Part shown: in pieces, positions 61,700-64,000 of the stretch | Numbering within the stretch: position 1 is the stretch's first letter | Layout: each line of letters begins with the position of its first letter | Assembly (NCBI GenBank): GCA_031216445.1 | Contig: CM062201.1 | Coordinates: 6,347,501 to 6,411,500 of the forward strand | Direction: 5' to 3' | Length of the DNA stretch: 64,000 bases | Source: Lateolabrax maculatus | Lineage: Eukaryota; Chordata; Actinopteri; Acropomatiformes; Lateolabracidae | Notes under the pieces: model-generated | Told to the model about the DNA's origin: nothing | Seen by the model: the letters and a program-made list of their open reading frames with translations, nothing else | Databases searched by the model: none | Made by a program: the position numbers and the translations under genes

Positions 61700-63739
61700 C
61701 CAAAGGTTTATATTCTGACAAATTTATTTCCACACGTAAATGGCAGTGTTAAAAATATATATATATATACACAATAATATGCTTGAATTGAACATTTCTT
61801 TTGACATTTTATTGGAATGTTTCTCAAATTTCTTCACAAATGTGTCCATGAGAGCTGTTTCTCTGCTGGGCAGAAGTGTACAGGGTGAGATCCCTGTGCA
61901 GAATGAGCTGAGGATCACCGCTCTTGAACAGAGCCTTGTCGTGCTCAGCTGTTTTCTAAACACAATTGTGTTTTATTCCCCTCTGCAACAGTGTACCCTG
62001 CTGTATCCACACTGGAACATTTGCATTCCCAGTACGTGGTGTGTGGATGCATCCTGGAAGAACACCAAATACATTTGGTACTAGCTCGCTTTCAAACATA
62101 AGACTTGCTCAGTATTCCAGTGGAAACGAAAAGGCGCTGGTACTGTAGCCTGCCAGTGTACATACAGCACGGTACATGTGCATGGAAAAGTTATTTTAAA
62201 TGATATCTCTGTGAAATGGCAGTAAATTGTATTCGTGCATTTGAAAATAAAAAGCATATTGTAACAATATTACAAACCATTAGAAATAGTAAAACAGACA
62301 ATTTTAACAGCCACAACAACATCACAAAGCAATAGGACCAATATAATATTAATAAAGACATGACAAATTTTTGAAAGTTTCCCTTTCCATGCTGACTGAA
62401 GTGGAGTTAATAACAGATAAAAAAACATGTATTCCTAACAATTTATACATTAACTTGGCACAGTTTTGTTCTGTCTGCAAAAGCTGTATTTGACAAAGAA
62501 ACATTATAAAATGGAATTTAAATGTTTATGTCTTTCTCATCTTTGTTTCTGTCGTTTCCCAAATGTTCCACGTATTAAAGTTTCATATCAGATTTCACCT
62601 CGTATTACAATACAATTCATGTCATAACAGAAAGTGAAGATTGTGGGAAGTTAAATGACATTTTTTCCCACATCCGAGGGGCTATTTGTGAAAAGCATAT
62701 GTGCGCGCACTTCTCACGTACACTATTTCAAACAATGTGGTGTTTCTCAATCTGTTGTGTGTGTGCCAAAATCCCCCAACCCTGTGTTTTTAACGGAGCG
62801 AGTGAGGAGAATGACTGACATCCTGTAGGAGTGAAATTATCGCAGCGCTCCACAGCTCCATTATCTCTGCCCAGTCATTTTCCTGCACTCAAAGCTCTGC
62901 TCCCAGTTTGCATTAGGAGAGTTGTAACCTGTAATGTTTGGCACACTGCTTTACATACATGTTTAGCTGTACAAATTGACACTGTTTTATCTCCTACTCA
63001 ACTACTACTACACAAGCTGTGTATATGAACCACAAAAGTCAGAAGCCCTTTTTAACACAGTACATTCCACGTTCATATGAGGTCTGTTTGTTTGCCATAA
63101 AAGTAAATTAATCATTTTGGCAAACTGAAGATTTGTGTAAGCATACATAGCGGACATCAACTTTAACATACTTATTTTACCGCATTAATGTGGGGATAAA
63201 GCATTTCTTCTATTCAGTGTCAACTTAGGTAAACCAAAGTTAGGTTTAAAGCTTTCAGATTGGCTGGCAAAAGGTTGTAATGCCTTAATTTTATACCCTT
63301 TTAGGCTTGCTTTTGTCCAACTTTGTCGATCTATTATATTATCTCCCTTAGCTTAAATCCTGGAAAAGAGCACATGGGTCACATCAGTGGGCTACGACAT
63401 CCGTTGCTCTCAGTGGTGCACGGGTGAAGCATTCAGAGGCTTCATAAGGCAACAGATTACACAAACACACAGCTCTGCATTTGTGGTATCATATGGGAGG
63501 TTTGGGATTTACGGATTTCTCAGTACTAACAGGAAATACATGATAGAAACAATAACTGAAATACATAAGTGGACCTTCATCCCAGCAACAGAACACATGT
63601 ACACAAAGCTATTACTATACTAGGGTTACAGGATGGCACCGTGATATAAATGATTTTTTTTTTTTGAGTCCAGAAACTGGGGCTGCTACTGTAAAAATGT
63701 GCCTTCTGTCTATCTGTGTCTACACATAAGTGTGTATGT

Positions 63740-63788
<49 letters not shown>

Positions 63789-63805
63789 GTTTGGCACCAC
63801 AGCCA
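61700..63805 (-). other. Probable 3' UTR of the minus-strand gene at the right edge
   Basis: About 2.1 kb of AT-rich sequence follows the TGA at 63808-63806 and contains no splice-like coding exon. A minus-strand AATAAA at 61728-61723 in GGAAATAAATTTGTC is a good candidate signal for cleavage near 61,705; earlier minus-strand AATAAA words occur too, so shorter forms are possible. The assignment rests on position only. Confidence 0.4.
63730..63788. repeat. (TG)n microsatellite just after the stop codon
   Basis: About 28 TG units with two interruptions. In the minus-strand transcript it would be a CA repeat starting 18 bases after the stop codon. Confidence 0.95.
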
Positions 63806-64000
63806 TCAGATGTCGGTGATCTCCAGCTTGTTGAGCATGTCCACGTCCCCGTTCCCGCATGTCGTGCTGTTATTCTGCTGCCCGTTGGCTGTCTGCAGGA
63901 ATTGGCTTTTTTCATTTTGCTCCGAGGACACAGCGGCCAGAGGCTGCTCCAGGTTGATGGTGGCGCGGCTGGTTTCGGTAATGGAGGAGTTGTTGTAGTT
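63806..64000 (-). CDS. C-terminal coding exon of an unidentified protein (partial)
   Basis: A minus-strand frame enters from the right edge and stays open for 64 codons to TGA at 63808-63806. It reads like real protein: NYNNSSITETSRATINLEQP, later GNGDVDMLNKLEITDI at the end, polar and Asn/Thr/Gln-rich with third positions mostly G or C, quite unlike the AT-rich DNA downstream. There is no hydrophobic segment or known fold in it, so it is probably a flexible C-terminal tail. The last residues TDI fit a class I PDZ ligand (S/T-x-hydrophobic), which would suggest a membrane or scaffold protein. I could not identify the gene. No start or splice acceptor lies within the window part. Confidence 0.7.
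   Translation of the reverse strand, partial: NYNNSSITETSRATINLEQPLAAVSSEQNEKSQFLQTANGQQNNSTTCGNGDVDMLNKLEITDI

Noticed and set aside
61740..62084. 114-codon plus-strand frame with a hydrophobic start
   Set aside because: It lies in the probable 3' UTR of the minus-strand gene, starts in an AT dinucleotide run and has no homology that I recognise or splice support.

Overview
The window looks like a piece of a ray-finned fish (probably percomorph teleost) chromosome. It is AT-rich and gene-poor, and it holds about twenty long CA/GT microsatellites, degraded interspersed repeats whose wording I recognise from teleost genomes, a eukaryotic tRNA gene and exons with canonical GT..AG borders. There are no operons or prokaryotic genes, and almost all open reading frames are chance frames in introns, repeats or (CA)n tracts.

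Layout. (1) 1-1868, minus strand: two coding exons of a vitamin D receptor gene (vdra-like) carrying the start codon and both zinc fingers of the DNA-binding domain; the rest of the gene lies left of the window. (2) 1869 to about 40,565: inferred giant first intron of that gene, holding microsatellites, a tRNA-derived SINE, other transposon relics and no convincing coding exon. (3) About 39,580-40,860: a CpG island that looks like a two-way promoter. On the minus strand a CCAAT box, an AT-rich TATA-like stretch and a GC box precede a possible non-coding first exon for the receptor. On the plus strand a possible short membrane-protein gene starts at 40,871. (4) 40,871 to about 44,245, plus strand: that candidate gene, two or three exons ending near an AATAAA signal; I do not recognise it. 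(5) 44,250-60,970: intergenic DNA with a small hAT-like element, further repeats and microsatellites. (6) 60,977-61,048: an intact tRNA-Gln(TTG) gene beside a small CpG-rich patch and a 7-bp tandem array. (7) About 61,700-64,000, minus strand: a probable long 3' UTR and the last 64 codons of an unidentified protein ending in a possible PDZ-binding tail; the rest lies right of the window.

The vitamin D receptor is a ligand-activated nuclear receptor that binds DNA as a heterodimer with RXR. Its DNA-binding half is the only protein here that can be named securely. The most novel-looking item is the candidate divergent small gene, which shares the CpG island with the receptor's likely promoter. 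I found no sign of a new multi-gene system. Exon borders come from frame and consensus only, and repeat names rest on recognition without a database search.
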